64,000 nucleotides of DNA from Nitrospira sp. (GCA_030123565.1 CP126122.1:817001-881000), one strand, 5' to 3'; shown: positions 41,418 through 50,121, counted from the stretch's first letter. Notes: generated by a model not told the origin, from the letters alone. Numbers and translations: made by a program.

Positions 41418-44276
41418 TCAGGCCACCAGGGCCATATTCAAGGCTTCTATTATGGTCTGGAGGCCATCTGGAAACAACTGATGTACCTTCCCCAACCCAC
41501 CCTCCTGCGCAAAGGGCGCATACTCGAAGTCGTCCGGTTCAACGACAAGATTCGCCGCGACATGGTCTCGGATCATTTCCAGCCAATGAATTTGTTCGGA
41601 GGTGAAGCGGCGGTCTCTACCCTCACCCTTCCCCTCTCCCTGGGGGAGAGGGGAAGGAATGGTGCGATCTCTCGGAGGGAGAGGGGATAACGATTGCTGC
41701 TGTGCGAGCCACGCGTTAAAGTTCGCGTTGACCTTCTCTGGAAACGGCACCAACTCATTGTCCTGATGGGTGGCGAAGCGGACGAGAGAGACAAGGTCGG
41801 TGAGGATGCGTTTGCCGCTTGCGCCTTTGACCTTCGACTTCTCCAGCGCGGCATAGGCCTGCCAGAGTTGCGATTCGTTCCAGAGGTAGGGCGGCTTTTC
41901 GATGGCGTCGGCCAGATCCTTGATGTCCTCGAACTTCAGCCGCTGCTTGTAGGGCTTGCTGTAGAGGACTTGCAGGGCGGTGATCTCGTCTTTGTGCTGC
42001 GCGATGAATTGCTCGAAGGACTGCACGATGGTGCGGGCGCGGGCCAAGGCATCGGCGCTGAAGCCTGCTTCGATGACTTGGTCCTGGCTGACATGGTCAA
42101 TCGTCAGTTCGTTCTTCTTTTTGATCTCGATGAGGAGTTCGCGCAACTTCGGATCGTGCAGCGGGGTGACGGCTTCGCGGCGGGCCTTTTGGGAGGCCCC
42201 CTCACCCTTGCCCTCTCCCTCAAGGGGAGAAGGTGGGAAACGGTCTGGGTCTAGCGACTCGACGATGCGGCGGGCCAGGTCTTTGAGCGTAAGGCCGCCG
42301 CTGGCTTTGCTGATGGCCTGTTCATCGGCTTTCGTGATCCGGTGCTCCATGCGGGCCAGCCGTCCGGCGATGCTGGTGAGCACGTCTTCTTCCATATTCC
42401 CCAGTGCCACGGCTTGGAGCAGCTTGTCAAAGGCGACGCTGGGTTTTTTCTCCATCGGCCGCGCGTCGGTCTTGTCTTGCTCGCAGACGCCGACCGTATC
42501 GACAATGACGAAGTGGTCTTTGGTCGTGGCATCGGGCGTGACGGCCTTGAGATCATCCGGCTTGATGACGCGGACGCCCCGGCCCTTCATCTGCTCGAAG
42601 AAGGTGCGGGATTTGACCGCGCGCATGAAGACGACGATCTCGACCGGCTTGATGTCCGTGCCGGTGGCGATCATGTCCACCGTGACGGCGATGCGAGGAT
42701 GGTAGCTGTTGCGAAAGCTCTTGATGAGGTCCTTGGGAGTCACCCCGGTGGTGCGATAGGTGATCTTCTGGGCGAATTCGTTGCCCTTGCCGAACTCCTC
42801 GCGGAGGGTTTCGACAATGTTCTCCGCGTGGGCGTCGTCCTTGGCGAAGATGAGGGTCTTGGGCACCTCGGTGCGGCCGGGAAAGATGTCGGTGAAGAGC
42901 CTGTCTTTGAAGGCCTTGACGATGGTGCGGATCTGGTCCGGAGCGACCACGTCGCGGTCGAGCTGGTCGGGATCGTAGGCGAAGTCGTCGTCCAGCCTCT
43001 CCCAACGTTTTGTCCGCGTCTCCCGATTCATCAATTGCACGCTATACCCGGCCTCTACCGTGGACCCTGCCTGCGTGATGGCGGTGCGGATGCGATACAC
43101 GTCGTAGTTGACGTTGACGCCGTCGGCCACAGCCTGCTCGTGGTTGTATTCCATGACGAGGTTTTGATTGAAGAAGCCGAAGGTCTGCTTGTTGGGCGTG
43201 GCGGTGAGGCCGATGAGGTGGGCATCGAAGTATTCCAGCACCTGCGCCCAGAGATTGTATATGGACCGGTGGCATTCGTCGGTGACGATGATGTCGAAGG
43301 ATTCAATCGGAATGGCCGGGTTGTAGTCCAGCGGCTCGGGCTTCTTGAAAAGCCGTTCGAGGCCGGAGACGGAAGTTTCCTCGTCTTCCTCCGACAGTTC
43401 CCGCCCTTTCAGCATGGAGTACATGCGCTGGATGGTGCTGATGCAGACCCGCGCAGTGGTGTCGAGGGTATTACCCATCAACCGCTGGACGATGAACTCT
43501 TCCGTGAACTTGAAGTTGTTGTAGGGCGAGACGTACTGCTGAAATTCCTTCAACGTCTGGTCGCCGAGGTTGCCGCGATCGACGAGGAAGAGCACCCGCT
43601 TGGCCCCAGCGAACTTGATGAGCCGATAGATGAAGTTGATAGCGGTGAAAGTCTTGCCGCTGCCGGTCGCCATCTGAATCAAGGCACGAGGACGATCTTG
43701 AGCCAGCGACTTTTCGAGATTATTGATGGCAGTGACCTGGGCGGGCCAGAGGCCGGCGGTGCTGAGAGGGGGTAGCGTTCTTAAGCGACCGCGAAGCGTC
43801 GGCAACGCTTCTGCTGCGAGAGATGCGCCATGCAACTCTTTGGGTGCTTCGCTGTGCTGAGGGATGAAGGCCGCGAGTGTTTCGGGCCTATGGAAACTGA
43901 ATACAGAACGGCTGCGCGGCTGGGGATCGAGGCCGTTCGTGAACCGCGTTTCTACGCCGGTGCTTTGGTAGAGAAATGGAAGAGGGCGCCTGTGCGCGGG
44001 GAGTTCTCGCGGCAGGCCCTGGCTATACTTGGTAGCTTGCACTTCGACACCGACCAGGGGAAAGCCTTCTTTCTTGGCTTCGATGATGCCGGCTGCCTTG
44101 CCGTCCACATAGAGGAGATAGTCCGCGAAGCCGTATCCGCTCGCGAGGGGAAAATTTCTGAGGACCACGCCTCTCCCGGCATGAAGATTTGCATTCTTGT
44201 AGTCTTGTACTCTCCAGCCTGCCTTCTCCAGCGCCTGGTCGATGTGTGCGCGGGCTTCATCTTCGGGGGTCGGCAT
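41418..44276 (-). CDS. hsdR: Type I restriction-modification system, restriction/translocase subunit
   Basis: A 952-residue subunit. The N-terminal nuclease site is Asp52 and Glu66-x-Lys68 in GYGFADYLLYVDGKAAGIIE and EAKKEG. The helicase motor follows: Walker A MATGSGKTFTA near residue 205, DECHRSIY as motif II, GLTATP, and later motifs such as MKGRGVRV. It cuts unmodified DNA after ATP-driven translocation. Two in-frame palindromic insertions (see separate entries) interrupt the C-terminal third. Start 44276 is the first ATG of the family-like sequence; a GTG at 44312 is possible. The frame is intact. Confidence 0.95.
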   Translation of the reverse strand: MPTPEDEARAHIDQALEKAGWRVQDYKNANLHAGRGVVLRNFPLASGYGFADYLLYVDGKAAGIIEAKKEGFPLVGVEVQATKYSQGLPRELPAHRRPLPFLYQSTGVETRFTNGLDPQPRSRSVFSFHRPETLAAFIPQHSEAPKELHGASLAAEALPTLRGRLRTLPPLSTAGLWPAQVTAINNLEKSLAQDRPRALIQMATGSGKTFTAINFIYRLIKFAGAKRVLFLVDRGNLGDQTLKEFQQYVSPYNNFKFTEEFIVQRLMGNTLDTTARVCISTIQRMYSMLKGRELSEEDEETSVSGLERLFKKPEPLDYNPAIPIESFDIIVTDECHRSIYNLWAQVLEYFDAHLIGLTATPNKQTFGFFNQNLVMEYNHEQAVADGVNVNYDVYRIRTAITQAGSTVEAGYSVQLMNRETRTKRWERLDDDFAYDPDQLDRDVVAPDQIRTIVKAFKDRLFTDIFPGRTEVPKTLIFAKDDAHAENIVETLREEFGKGNEFAQKITYRTTGVTPKDLIKSFRNSYHPRIAVTVDMIATGTDIKPVEIVVFMRAVKSRTFFEQMKGRGVRVIKPDDLKAVTPDATTKDHFVIVDTVGVCEQDKTDARPMEKKPSVAFDKLLQAVALGNMEEDVLTSIAGRLARMEHRITKADEQAISKASGGLTLKDLARRIVESLDPDRFPPSPLEGEGKGEGASQKARREAVTPLHDPKLRELLIEIKKKNELTIDHVSQDQVIEAGFSADALARARTIVQSFEQFIAQHKDEITALQVLYSKPYKQRLKFEDIKDLADAIEKPPYLWNESQLWQAYAALEKSKVKGASGKRILTDLVSLVRFATHQDNELVPFPEKVNANFNAWLAQQQSLSPLPPRDRTIPSPLPQGEGKGEGRDRRFTSEQIHWLEMIRDHVAANLVVEPDDFEYAPFAQEGGLGKVHQLFPDGLQTIIEALNMALVA
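41617..41691. repeat. Palindromic repeat inserted in frame in hsdR (second copy)
   Basis: The plus strand has CCCTCACCCTTCCCCTCTCC, then a complementary GGGGGAGAGGGGAAGG, and a following GGAGGGAGAGGGG. In hsdR this encodes a proline/glycine-rich insert (SPLPPRDRTIPSPLPQGEGK, then GEG). It is the same type of palindrome as the one at 42196. The insert sits between helices and does not break the frame. Confidence 0.7.
42196..42240. repeat. Palindromic repeat inserted in frame in hsdR (first copy)
   Basis: The plus strand has CCCCCTCACCCTTGCCCTCTC, then AAGGGGAGAAGGTGGG, an imperfect hairpin. It is translated on the minus strand as PPSPLEGEGKGEGASQ. This looks like the dispersed proteobacterial-type CCCTCACCC...GGGAGAGGG repeat that usually lies between genes. 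Here it sits inside hsdR in frame. Confidence 0.7.
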
Positions 44277-44478
44277 GGCGCGCAGAATACCCGTTTCCGG
44301 GCTTTTAATCACCCGGCATTTTTACGGGGAGAAATGGCCGGTTACATACGGAGAGTGAGGAAGTGAGGGTGTGGTTTAGGACGTATGACGGGAACGTGTT
44401 GGGAGCTGAATGATGAATGTTGAATTCATGGGAGACCAACGACGGTTGGCAGCCGAGTATGGTTCCGAAGCGCAGGGC

Positions 44479-44645
44479 CTATGCGCAAGACTCTGAAGAG
44501 GGAGGGATGGCTGCAGCCACTACATCGCGGCCGTCCTCCTCGCTGGATTCGAACAGGTCGTCTGGATAACGAGCCGTGACACCGTAGGAGGTCAATCGGT
44601 TTCCAGTGCAGCCAGGCTGGCTTTGCGAAGCCATGCCAGGAAGTT
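44479..44645 (-). pseudogene. Decayed HEPN-domain gene beside the nucleotidyltransferase
   Basis: Just after the nucleotidyltransferase stop the minus strand reads FLAWLRKASLAALETD, a HEPN-like start, then a stop. In another frame it resumes as LTSYGVTARYPDDLFESSEE, then DGRDVVAAA, the typical end of a HEPN protein (RYPDDL..SEEE), with a stop at 44479-44481. The middle of the domain, including the RxxxxH site, is deleted. This is thus the remnant of the partner toxin of an MNT-HEPN pair. Confidence 0.68.
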
Positions 44646-44649
44646 GGAC

Positions 44650-44967
44650 TTAGCGCTGTTCATACAGCACCTTGCCCTCCTTCTCGATCACCGACAACAG
44701 CGTGCCCTTTACATGGCGTAGGCGGCGTACTTCTTCTGGTGTGTACACGACAATATCCAGCGGCCAGGAACGGAGAGCAAAGATTTCGCTCGCTTCAATC
44801 GCGCGTTCCGGTGGACGACGCGGCGTGTCCATTTCAACGAAAAGATCCAAGTCGCTATCCGGACCTGCAGTGCCTCGGGCATGACTTCCAAACACCACAA
44901 TGCGTTTTGGATGAAACCGTGCAACGATCGTGTTGGTCACATGGTCCAGCAAAGCGGCCCGCGTCAT
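44650..44967 (-). CDS. MNT-type nucleotidyltransferase (MntA-like antitoxin)
   Basis: A 105-residue minimal nucleotidyltransferase. The active site is visible: GSHARG at residues 27-32 and PDSDLDLFV at 36-44, and the third acidic residue in PLDIVVYTPEEV. In MNT-HEPN systems this enzyme neutralises the HEPN ribonuclease by adding AMP. Its HEPN partner downstream is only a remnant. It is upstream of hsdR's start by about 370 bases on the same strand, at the margin of the island. Confidence 0.85.
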   Translation of the reverse strand: MTRAALLDHVTNTIVARFHPKRIVVFGSHARGTAGPDSDLDLFVEMDTPRRPPERAIEASEIFALRSWPLDIVVYTPEEVRRLRHVKGTLLSVIEKEGKVLYEQR

Positions 44968-45165
44968 GAGAACAATTATCCCCTACGTGCACGTAGTCTA
45001 TCCAATTCACGAATAGAACGCCACTAACCGATCATGCGGTGAAGTGGGGAGGGCCGGGCTCAGTGCTGAATGTTCAATGCTCGATCGGCAAAGCAAAACC
45101 GCAGGCCGTATAAATGGCTCTCTTCGCCAATGCACCACTGATGCAAAGCTGTATCGGTGTGATGC

Positions 45166-46800
45166 TTAGAAATTCCCCGCCTGCACCACGTCCTCCAGGC
45201 TGTTGATGTCGAGCCAATGGCCGGCGGTGTAGAGCACGCGGATCGGATAGTCCCGCTTCAATAATTCCTGGAGCAGTCGGGGGATGCCAGCCTTACGGTT
45301 GCCGGGCTGCGCCAAGAGTTCCTCGATGGTGCCGGTGATGAAGGCGGCCGCGGCGGGCGAAACCTTGAGGAACCCCATCCAGACTCCGTGGATCGCGTCT
45401 TTGGGGACCCCGTCTCCGAGTCGCTTGAGATAGATCTTGGCGTTGAAGGCCTTCCGTGAATTGGGCAGGCTGCATTCGGTGAAGCCGCCCAGGCGGGCAT
45501 AGCTGCCCTGCTCCTGCCAGTTGCTGTCGACGAAGATCACGCAATCGTCCGATTCCTGGCAGAGGGTCTGGGGAATGTATTTGTTGAACAGCACGTCGCC
45601 GTAGGAAATGATCGTGCTCTGCGCCGGGCCCTTGCGGGATCGAAGCGCCTTCAGTAGAGAGACCAGCTCACCGGTGTCCGCGAAATCTTCGTTATCGACA
45701 TAGGTGAGGTTGGGAAGGTTGACGGCTTCCTTCTTATAGCCCCGCACCACCGTGATGTCCTTGATCCCCACCGCATTGTAGGCGTCCACGATGTGCGACA
45801 GGATCGGGGTGCCCTGGATCTGGACCATGGTCTTGGGCTGCTGCTCGGTGAGTTCGCCCAACTCGTCACCGCGCGAGGCGGCCAGCACGATGGCGGTGGT
45901 GCCCTCGGCACCGCGGGGCAGATACCGTTCTTCGGCCTCCTGCAGTTCTCCTGCGTTCTGCAGGCGGAAGATTTCGGCCACGGAGACGACCCTGTCCTCG
46001 ATGGAGAGCAGGTGCTCCTGTTCTTTTAAGGTGCGCGCGGTCTTCTGCATGGCGGCGACGGCCGACCGCAGCATGTGGTTGGCCCAGATCACCATCGAAA
46101 AGCCATGTTGCCGGAACACATCCGTCGGTGTCGCGTAATACTTCGTGGGCACGATGACGACCGGGCAGCGGTTCCCCCATTCCTGCTTGAATGCGAGGAT
46201 CTCGTCGGGCACCGACAGGGCGCTGTGGATGAGGATGCCGTCGGCGCCTGCCTGGTGGTAGGCCTCGGCGCGCCGCAACGCCTCCGCCAAGCCCCAGCCG
46301 CAAATGAAGGCTTCCACCCTGGCGATGATGCAGAAATCCGGGTCGTTCTGCGCGTCCTTGCCCGCCTTGATCTTTCCGCAAAACTCCTGCATGTCGGCCA
46401 GGGGTTGGGCGCCTCCCTTGATGAAACTGTTGGTCTTGGGGAAGAGCTTGTCTTCGATGCAGACGGCGGCGATGTTGCGCTGTTCGAGCTTGCGGACGAG
46501 CCGCTGCATGTTGTTGAAGTTGCCGTAGCCCGTGTCGCCGTCCAGCAGGATGGGGATCCTGGTCGCATCGGACATGAATTCCAGGTTCTCCAACACCTGG
46601 GTCCAGCTGGCTTCGTTGTTGTCGCGGACCCCGAACTGGGCCGAAATGGAGAGGCCGCTGGCCCAGATGCCGCGAAACCCCGCTTCCTGTACGATTTTCG
46701 CGCTGAGGCCGTTATGGGCTTCACAGATGAATTCCAGCTGTTCGGAGAAGAGGAGCTTCCTGAATTGCTTTGATGTGGTGATGCCTGTGGTCGAACTCAT
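45166..46800 (-). CDS. Phosphoenolpyruvate mutase fused to an NTP-transferase domain
   Basis: A 544-residue protein. Residues 1-290 are a PEP mutase of the isocitrate lyase superfamily, with [10 protein letters not shown] and the mutase-specific [11 protein letters not shown] (residues 116-126). This enzyme makes phosphonopyruvate, the first C-P bond step. Residues ~300-544 are a sugar-phosphate-type nucleotidyltransferase ([20 protein letters not shown], then [12 protein letters not shown]), likely CTP-using. No phosphonopyruvate decarboxylase or aminotransferase is nearby. The combination suggests a phosphonate headgroup for a lipid or polysaccharide. Start at 46800; whether the gene is autonomous cannot be told. 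Confidence 0.88.
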   Translation of the reverse strand: MSSTTGITTSKQFRKLLFSEQLEFICEAHNGLSAKIVQEAGFRGIWASGLSISAQFGVRDNNEASWTQVLENLEFMSDATRIPILLDGDTGYGNFNNMQRLVRKLEQRNIAAVCIEDKLFPKTNSFIKGGAQPLADMQEFCGKIKAGKDAQNDPDFCIIARVEAFICGWGLAEALRRAEAYHQAGADGILIHSALSVPDEILAFKQEWGNRCPVVIVPTKYYATPTDVFRQHGFSMVIWANHMLRSAVAAMQKTARTLKEQEHLLSIEDRVVSVAEIFRLQNAGELQEAEERYLPRGAEGTTAIVLAASRGDELGELTEQQPKTMVQIQGTPILSHIVDAYNAVGIKDITVVRGYKKEAVNLPNLTYVDNEDFADTGELVSLLKALRSRKGPAQSTIISYGDVLFNKYIPQTLCQESDDCVIFVDSNWQEQGSYARLGGFTECSLPNSRKAFNAKIYLKRLGDGVPKDAIHGVWMGFLKVSPAAAAFITGTIEELLAQPGNRKAGIPRLLQELLKRDYPIRVLYTAGHWLDINSLEDVVQAGNF

Positions 46801-46921
46801 GAATCCCCTTCCTTGTTCCGGCTGAACCGAACCCGGGCGGCTGCTCCGTCACGGGACGATGTGCCAGGCAGAATACTCTTTTTGATGGGGAGAAATCACC
46901 AGCCTACTCCCATCCCCCTTC

Positions 46922-46951
46922 TTGACTCCCCTTTTCCCCGGCTCCTATAAT
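46922..46951 (+). promoter_or_regulatory. Putative sigma70 promoter of moaC-moaD-moaE-moaA
   Basis: TTGACT (46922-46927) and TATAAT (46946-46951) with an 18-base spacer, 42 bases before the moaC start at 46994. The -10 is perfect consensus and the -35 differs at one base. It is the strongest promoter-like sequence noticed in the window. No molybdenum-cofactor riboswitch fold was seen in the short leader. Confidence 0.75.
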
Positions 46952-46993
46952 TCGGCGGTTCCAATGCGGTAACCAGCTGATTCGGCGTAGAGA

Positions 46994-47488
46994 ATGGCAG
47001 AATTTACGCATTTCAACGAGTCGGGTCGGGCACGGATGGTCGATGTCGGGACAAAGGCCTCGACCGAACGGCTCGCGACTGCGCAAGCCGTTGTCTTTCT
47101 TCAGCCTGAGACCCTCGACAAGATTCAGAACGGCAAGATCGCCAAGGGCGACGTCTTGGCGGTCGCCCAGGTGGCCGGGATCATGGGGGCCAAGAAGACG
47201 CCGGATCTGATCCCCATGTGCCATCCCATCCTGCTGACCAGCGTGGATATCTCCTTTCAAGAAGAATCTCAACCGGATCGCGAAGGACGTTGTTCCATCA
47301 CGATCACGGCGACGGCCAAGACCACCGGCCCGACCGGAGTTGAGATGGAGGCCATGACCGCCGCTTCGATAGCGGCCCTGACCATCTATGACATGTGCAA
47401 GGCGGTGGACCGGGGCATGAGCTTCGGCGACATCTGTTTGCTGACGAAGTCTGGCGGGAAGTCCGGCACTTACGTCAGGCCTGTGTGA
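46994..47488 (+). CDS. moaC: Cyclic pyranopterin monophosphate synthase MoaC
   Basis: A 164-residue enzyme that turns the MoaA product into cyclic pyranopterin monophosphate, the first intermediate of molybdenum cofactor. Motifs: [59 protein letters not shown] and CKAVDRGMS. It is the first gene of the moaCDEA run. Confidence 0.96.
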   Translation: MAEFTHFNESGRARMVDVGTKASTERLATAQAVVFLQPETLDKIQNGKIAKGDVLAVAQVAGIMGAKKTPDLIPMCHPILLTSVDISFQEESQPDREGRCSITITATAKTTGPTGVEMEAMTAASIAALTIYDMCKAVDRGMSFGDICLLTKSGGKSGTYVRPV

Positions 47489-47524
47489 GTGGGACATTCA
47501 GCGCCGTGAAGGCAGGCTTGTGAC

Positions 47525-47782
47525 ATGGTAACCGTACAGCTCTTCGGCATGACGAAAATGTTGGCTGGGAACCAGAGTGCCCTGTCCCTGGCGCTTCCGA
47601 ATGGACGGCGGGTGAAGGATTTGGTCGCAGTGATCGAAGCGGCCTACCCGAAGATCGGCGAATTGCTGCAAAAGAAGAAGGTGCTCGTGTCGGTGAATCA
47701 GGATATCGCGCATGAGGACCTGGAAGTAAAGGACGGAGACGAAATTGCCCTACTACCGCCGTTCGCGGGCGGGAATCGTTAG
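47525..47782 (+). CDS. moaD: Molybdopterin synthase sulfur carrier MoaD (ThiS fold)
   Basis: An 85-residue ubiquitin-fold sulfur carrier: VTVQLFGMTKMLAGNQSALS, with KDGDEIALLPPFAGG near the end. In the family the C-terminal Gly-Gly is adenylated and thiocarboxylated. Here the frame goes on for two residues, ending GGNR, so either these residues are trimmed or the protein works differently. It is between moaC and moaE (9 bases apart), so its role with MoaE is not in doubt. Confidence 0.9.
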   Translation: MVTVQLFGMTKMLAGNQSALSLALPNGRRVKDLVAVIEAAYPKIGELLQKKKVLVSVNQDIAHEDLEVKDGDEIALLPPFAGGNR

Positions 47783-47791
47783 GAGTGATCC

Positions 47792-48265
47792 ATGAGTCTT
47801 GAACAGGTTACCCAGGCTGATCGGCCCGTCACGGACGACGAGGCGATGCTCGTCCGCGTGCAACGAGAAGACTTCTCGATCGACGAAGAACTCGGCCGTG
47901 TGCGCCGGCGCTCGAAACGGATCGGCGGCATCGCCATGTTTCTGGGCACCGCCCGCGACCGTTCCAAGGGGCGCGATGTGGACGGCATTACCTTCGAACA
48001 TTACGAAGGCATGGCGCAGAAAAAGCTGCGCGAGATTCGTGAGCGGGCCCTGAAGGATTTCGAGGTGATCGAGGTGTTGGTCCTGCATCGGTACGGAGAG
48101 ATCGGCATCGGAGAAAACATCGTCTTGATCATCGTGGGGGCCGAGCATCGCGCCGAGGCCTTCCGCGCCTGTAAGTGGGCGATCGACGAATTGAAGCAGA
48201 TCACGCCGATCTGGAAACTCGAACATACTCCCGAAGGGGAGGTGTGGGTCGAGGAGCATCCATAA
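47792..48265 (+). CDS. moaE: Molybdopterin synthase catalytic subunit MoaE
   Basis: A 157-residue enzyme that inserts two sulfurs from MoaD into cyclic pyranopterin to make molybdopterin. The family features GGIAMFLGTARDRSKGRDVD, LEHYEGMA-like FEHYEGMAQKKL, VLVLHRYGEIGIGENIVLI and CKWAIDELKQITPIWKLEHT are all present, including the catalytic lysines. It starts 9 bases after moaD. The N-terminal ~25 residues are an extension relative to short homologues. Confidence 0.95.
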   Translation: MSLEQVTQADRPVTDDEAMLVRVQREDFSIDEELGRVRRRSKRIGGIAMFLGTARDRSKGRDVDGITFEHYEGMAQKKLREIRERALKDFEVIEVLVLHRYGEIGIGENIVLIIVGAEHRAEAFRACKWAIDELKQITPIWKLEHTPEGEVWVEEHP

Positions 48266-48285
48266 CCTCGGTCATTAGGATGGCG

Positions 48286-49353
48286 ATGGATCACGACGCG
48301 CCGATCGATACACCAGTTCCCACGATCCACGACCGGCTGGGGCGTCCGCTCCGGAGCCTGCGGCTGTCGGTCACGGACCGCTGCAACCTGCGCTGCAAGT
48401 ATTGCATGCCGGAAGACGACTACGCCTGGCTGCCGCGCGATACCATCCTCACCTTCGAGGAGATGGCTGAACTCACGGCGGTCTTTACCGAGCTGGGGGT
48501 GGACAAGGTCCGCCTCACGGGAGGCGAGCCGCTGTTGCGTCGAGACCTGCCGCGCTTTGTCCGGCAGCTTTCCGAGAATCGCCGCATCAGCGAAATCGCC
48601 CTGACCAGCAACGGCGTGCTCATGGCGGACCAGGCCGCCGATCTCTCGTTCGCCGGTTTGAACCGGGTGACGATCAGCCTGGATACCCTGCGCGCCGACC
48701 GGTTCCGCGCCTTGACCAAGCGGGATCTCCACCATCAGGTCTTCGATGGGATCAAGGCGGTCGTGCAGGCGGGGTTTCCCTCGTTGAAATTCGATACGGT
48801 CGTCATCAAGGGGTACAACGACGATGAACTCGTCGACCTCATCGAGTACGGGAAAACGGTCGGCGGCGAGGTGCGGTTCATCGAGTACATGGACGTCGGC
48901 GGGGCCACGGACTGGTCCATGGACCAGGTGCTTTCGAAGGCCGAGATGTTGGATCGAGTGGGGCGCCACTATGGCGGGGTCGAGCCGGTCGTTCAGAACA
49001 GTACGGCGCCGGCTGAACGGTTCGTCCTACCGGACGGCACGGTCTTCGGCATCATCCCCTCGACGACCACGCCGTTTTGCCGGACCTGCGACCGCAGTCG
49101 GTTGACGGCGGACGGCATGTGGTACCTCTGCCTCTATGCGAAGGACGGGCTCGACCTGCGGGAGCCGTTGCGGGCCGGCCGTTCCCGCGAAGAATTGAAG
49201 ACGCTGATCACCTCTGCCTGGCAAGGGCGGACGGATCGGGGAGCAGAAGAACGGAAGGCCCTGGAAACGCTGGGGTTGCGTGAGCAACGACTCATCGAGA
49301 TCAACCGCCTGCGTGAAGATCCCCACCTGGAAATGCATGCGCGAGGGGGATGA
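48286..49353 (+). CDS. moaA: GTP 3',8-cyclase MoaA (radical SAM)
   Basis: A 355-residue radical SAM enzyme that rearranges GTP in molybdenum cofactor synthesis. The first cluster site is RCNLRCKYC; the second is in TPFCRTCDRSRLTADGMWYL, with the third cysteine in LCLYAK. The C-terminus ends in the required Gly-Gly (HARGG). The start was set at 48286 because AGGA lies five bases upstream; the ATG at 48280 is also in frame. It follows moaE by 20 bases. Confidence 0.95.
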   Translation: MDHDAPIDTPVPTIHDRLGRPLRSLRLSVTDRCNLRCKYCMPEDDYAWLPRDTILTFEEMAELTAVFTELGVDKVRLTGGEPLLRRDLPRFVRQLSENRRISEIALTSNGVLMADQAADLSFAGLNRVTISLDTLRADRFRALTKRDLHHQVFDGIKAVVQAGFPSLKFDTVVIKGYNDDELVDLIEYGKTVGGEVRFIEYMDVGGATDWSMDQVLSKAEMLDRVGRHYGGVEPVVQNSTAPAERFVLPDGTVFGIIPSTTTPFCRTCDRSRLTADGMWYLCLYAKDGLDLREPLRAGRSREELKTLITSAWQGRTDRGAEERKALETLGLREQRLIEINRLREDPHLEMHARGG

Positions 49354-49413
49354 CCGACGGTCCGTGCTGCTCCCTTGGCCGGGTCAGCCGATGCACCTCT
49401 CTAGGAGCAGTGG

Positions 49414-50121
49414 ATGGTCGATCCCCATACCCTGACAATTCTGAGTCTCGGATTCGTGCTGGGGCTGCGCCACGCCTTAGACGCGGACCATCTCGCCGCC
49501 CTGTCCACCGTGCTGGCGGAACGGCCGACGGTGCAGGCTTCCACCACCATCGGGTTTTTCTGGGGACTCGGGCACACGCTCATGCTGCTCTGTGTCGGAA
49601 CTCTGCTGCTGGCGTTGAACCTCACCATCCCCGAATCGCTGGCGACCCTGTTCGAGTTTGCCGTGGGGATCATGTTGGTGGGACTGGGCCTCTCGCTGGG
49701 CCGCCGGATCTATCGGGAACAATGGCATGTCCATGCGCACGACCACGGGGGAAGGCCGCATGTGCACCTGCACAGCCATCACCTGCAGCCGGATCACGCG
49801 CACGGACATTGGTACCAGGGATCGTTGCGTCCTCTGTTGATCGGTATGGCGCATGGGCTCGCCGGATCGGCGGCGCTCATGCTGATCGTGCTCTCGACGG
49901 TGACGGGGGTCGGTCAGGGCATCGGCTATATCGTGATCTTCGGCGTCGGGTCGATTCTCGGCATGGTCGGCGTCGGGGCGGTGCTCAGCCTGCCGGTCGT
50001 CTATTCGGTGGCGGTGGGGCCCAGAGCCTATCGGATGGTGCAGGGACTGGCCTGTCTCGCGAGCATCGGGTTGGGGCTGTTGATGATGGTGCGGATCGGG
50101 TTGGGCGGAGGCTGGTCGTAG
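49414..50121 (+). CDS. NiCoT-type nickel/cobalt transporter
   Basis: A 235-residue membrane protein with about six hydrophobic segments. The first has the metal-binding signature GLRHALDADHLAAL (H-x4-D-H). A histidine-rich loop (HVHAHDHGGRPHVHLHSHH, then HAHGHW) separates the halves. These features place it in the NiCoT/UreH-like group, which imports or exports Ni2+/Co2+. It has no Moco link that can be shown; it lies behind moaA by 60 bases with its own AGGAG ribosome binding site. Confidence 0.85.
   Translation: MVDPHTLTILSLGFVLGLRHALDADHLAALSTVLAERPTVQASTTIGFFWGLGHTLMLLCVGTLLLALNLTIPESLATLFEFAVGIMLVGLGLSLGRRIYREQWHVHAHDHGGRPHVHLHSHHLQPDHAHGHWYQGSLRPLLIGMAHGLAGSAALMLIVLSTVTGVGQGIGYIVIFGVGSILGMVGVGAVLSLPVVYSVAVGPRAYRMVQGLACLASIGLGLLMMVRIGLGGGWS

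Noticed and set aside
41617..42240. CRISPR-like repeats in hsdR
   Set aside because: Only two imperfect palindromes, over 500 bases apart and without spacers; they are dispersed palindromic repeats.
42342..43775. A 477-codon plus-strand open frame opposite hsdR
   Set aside because: It is the mirror of the well-conserved helicase part of hsdR and shows no family motif.
32407..44967. Prophage or integrative element
   Set aside because: No integrase, transposase, phage structural gene or tRNA attachment site was found; the island is better described as an RM/TA locus.
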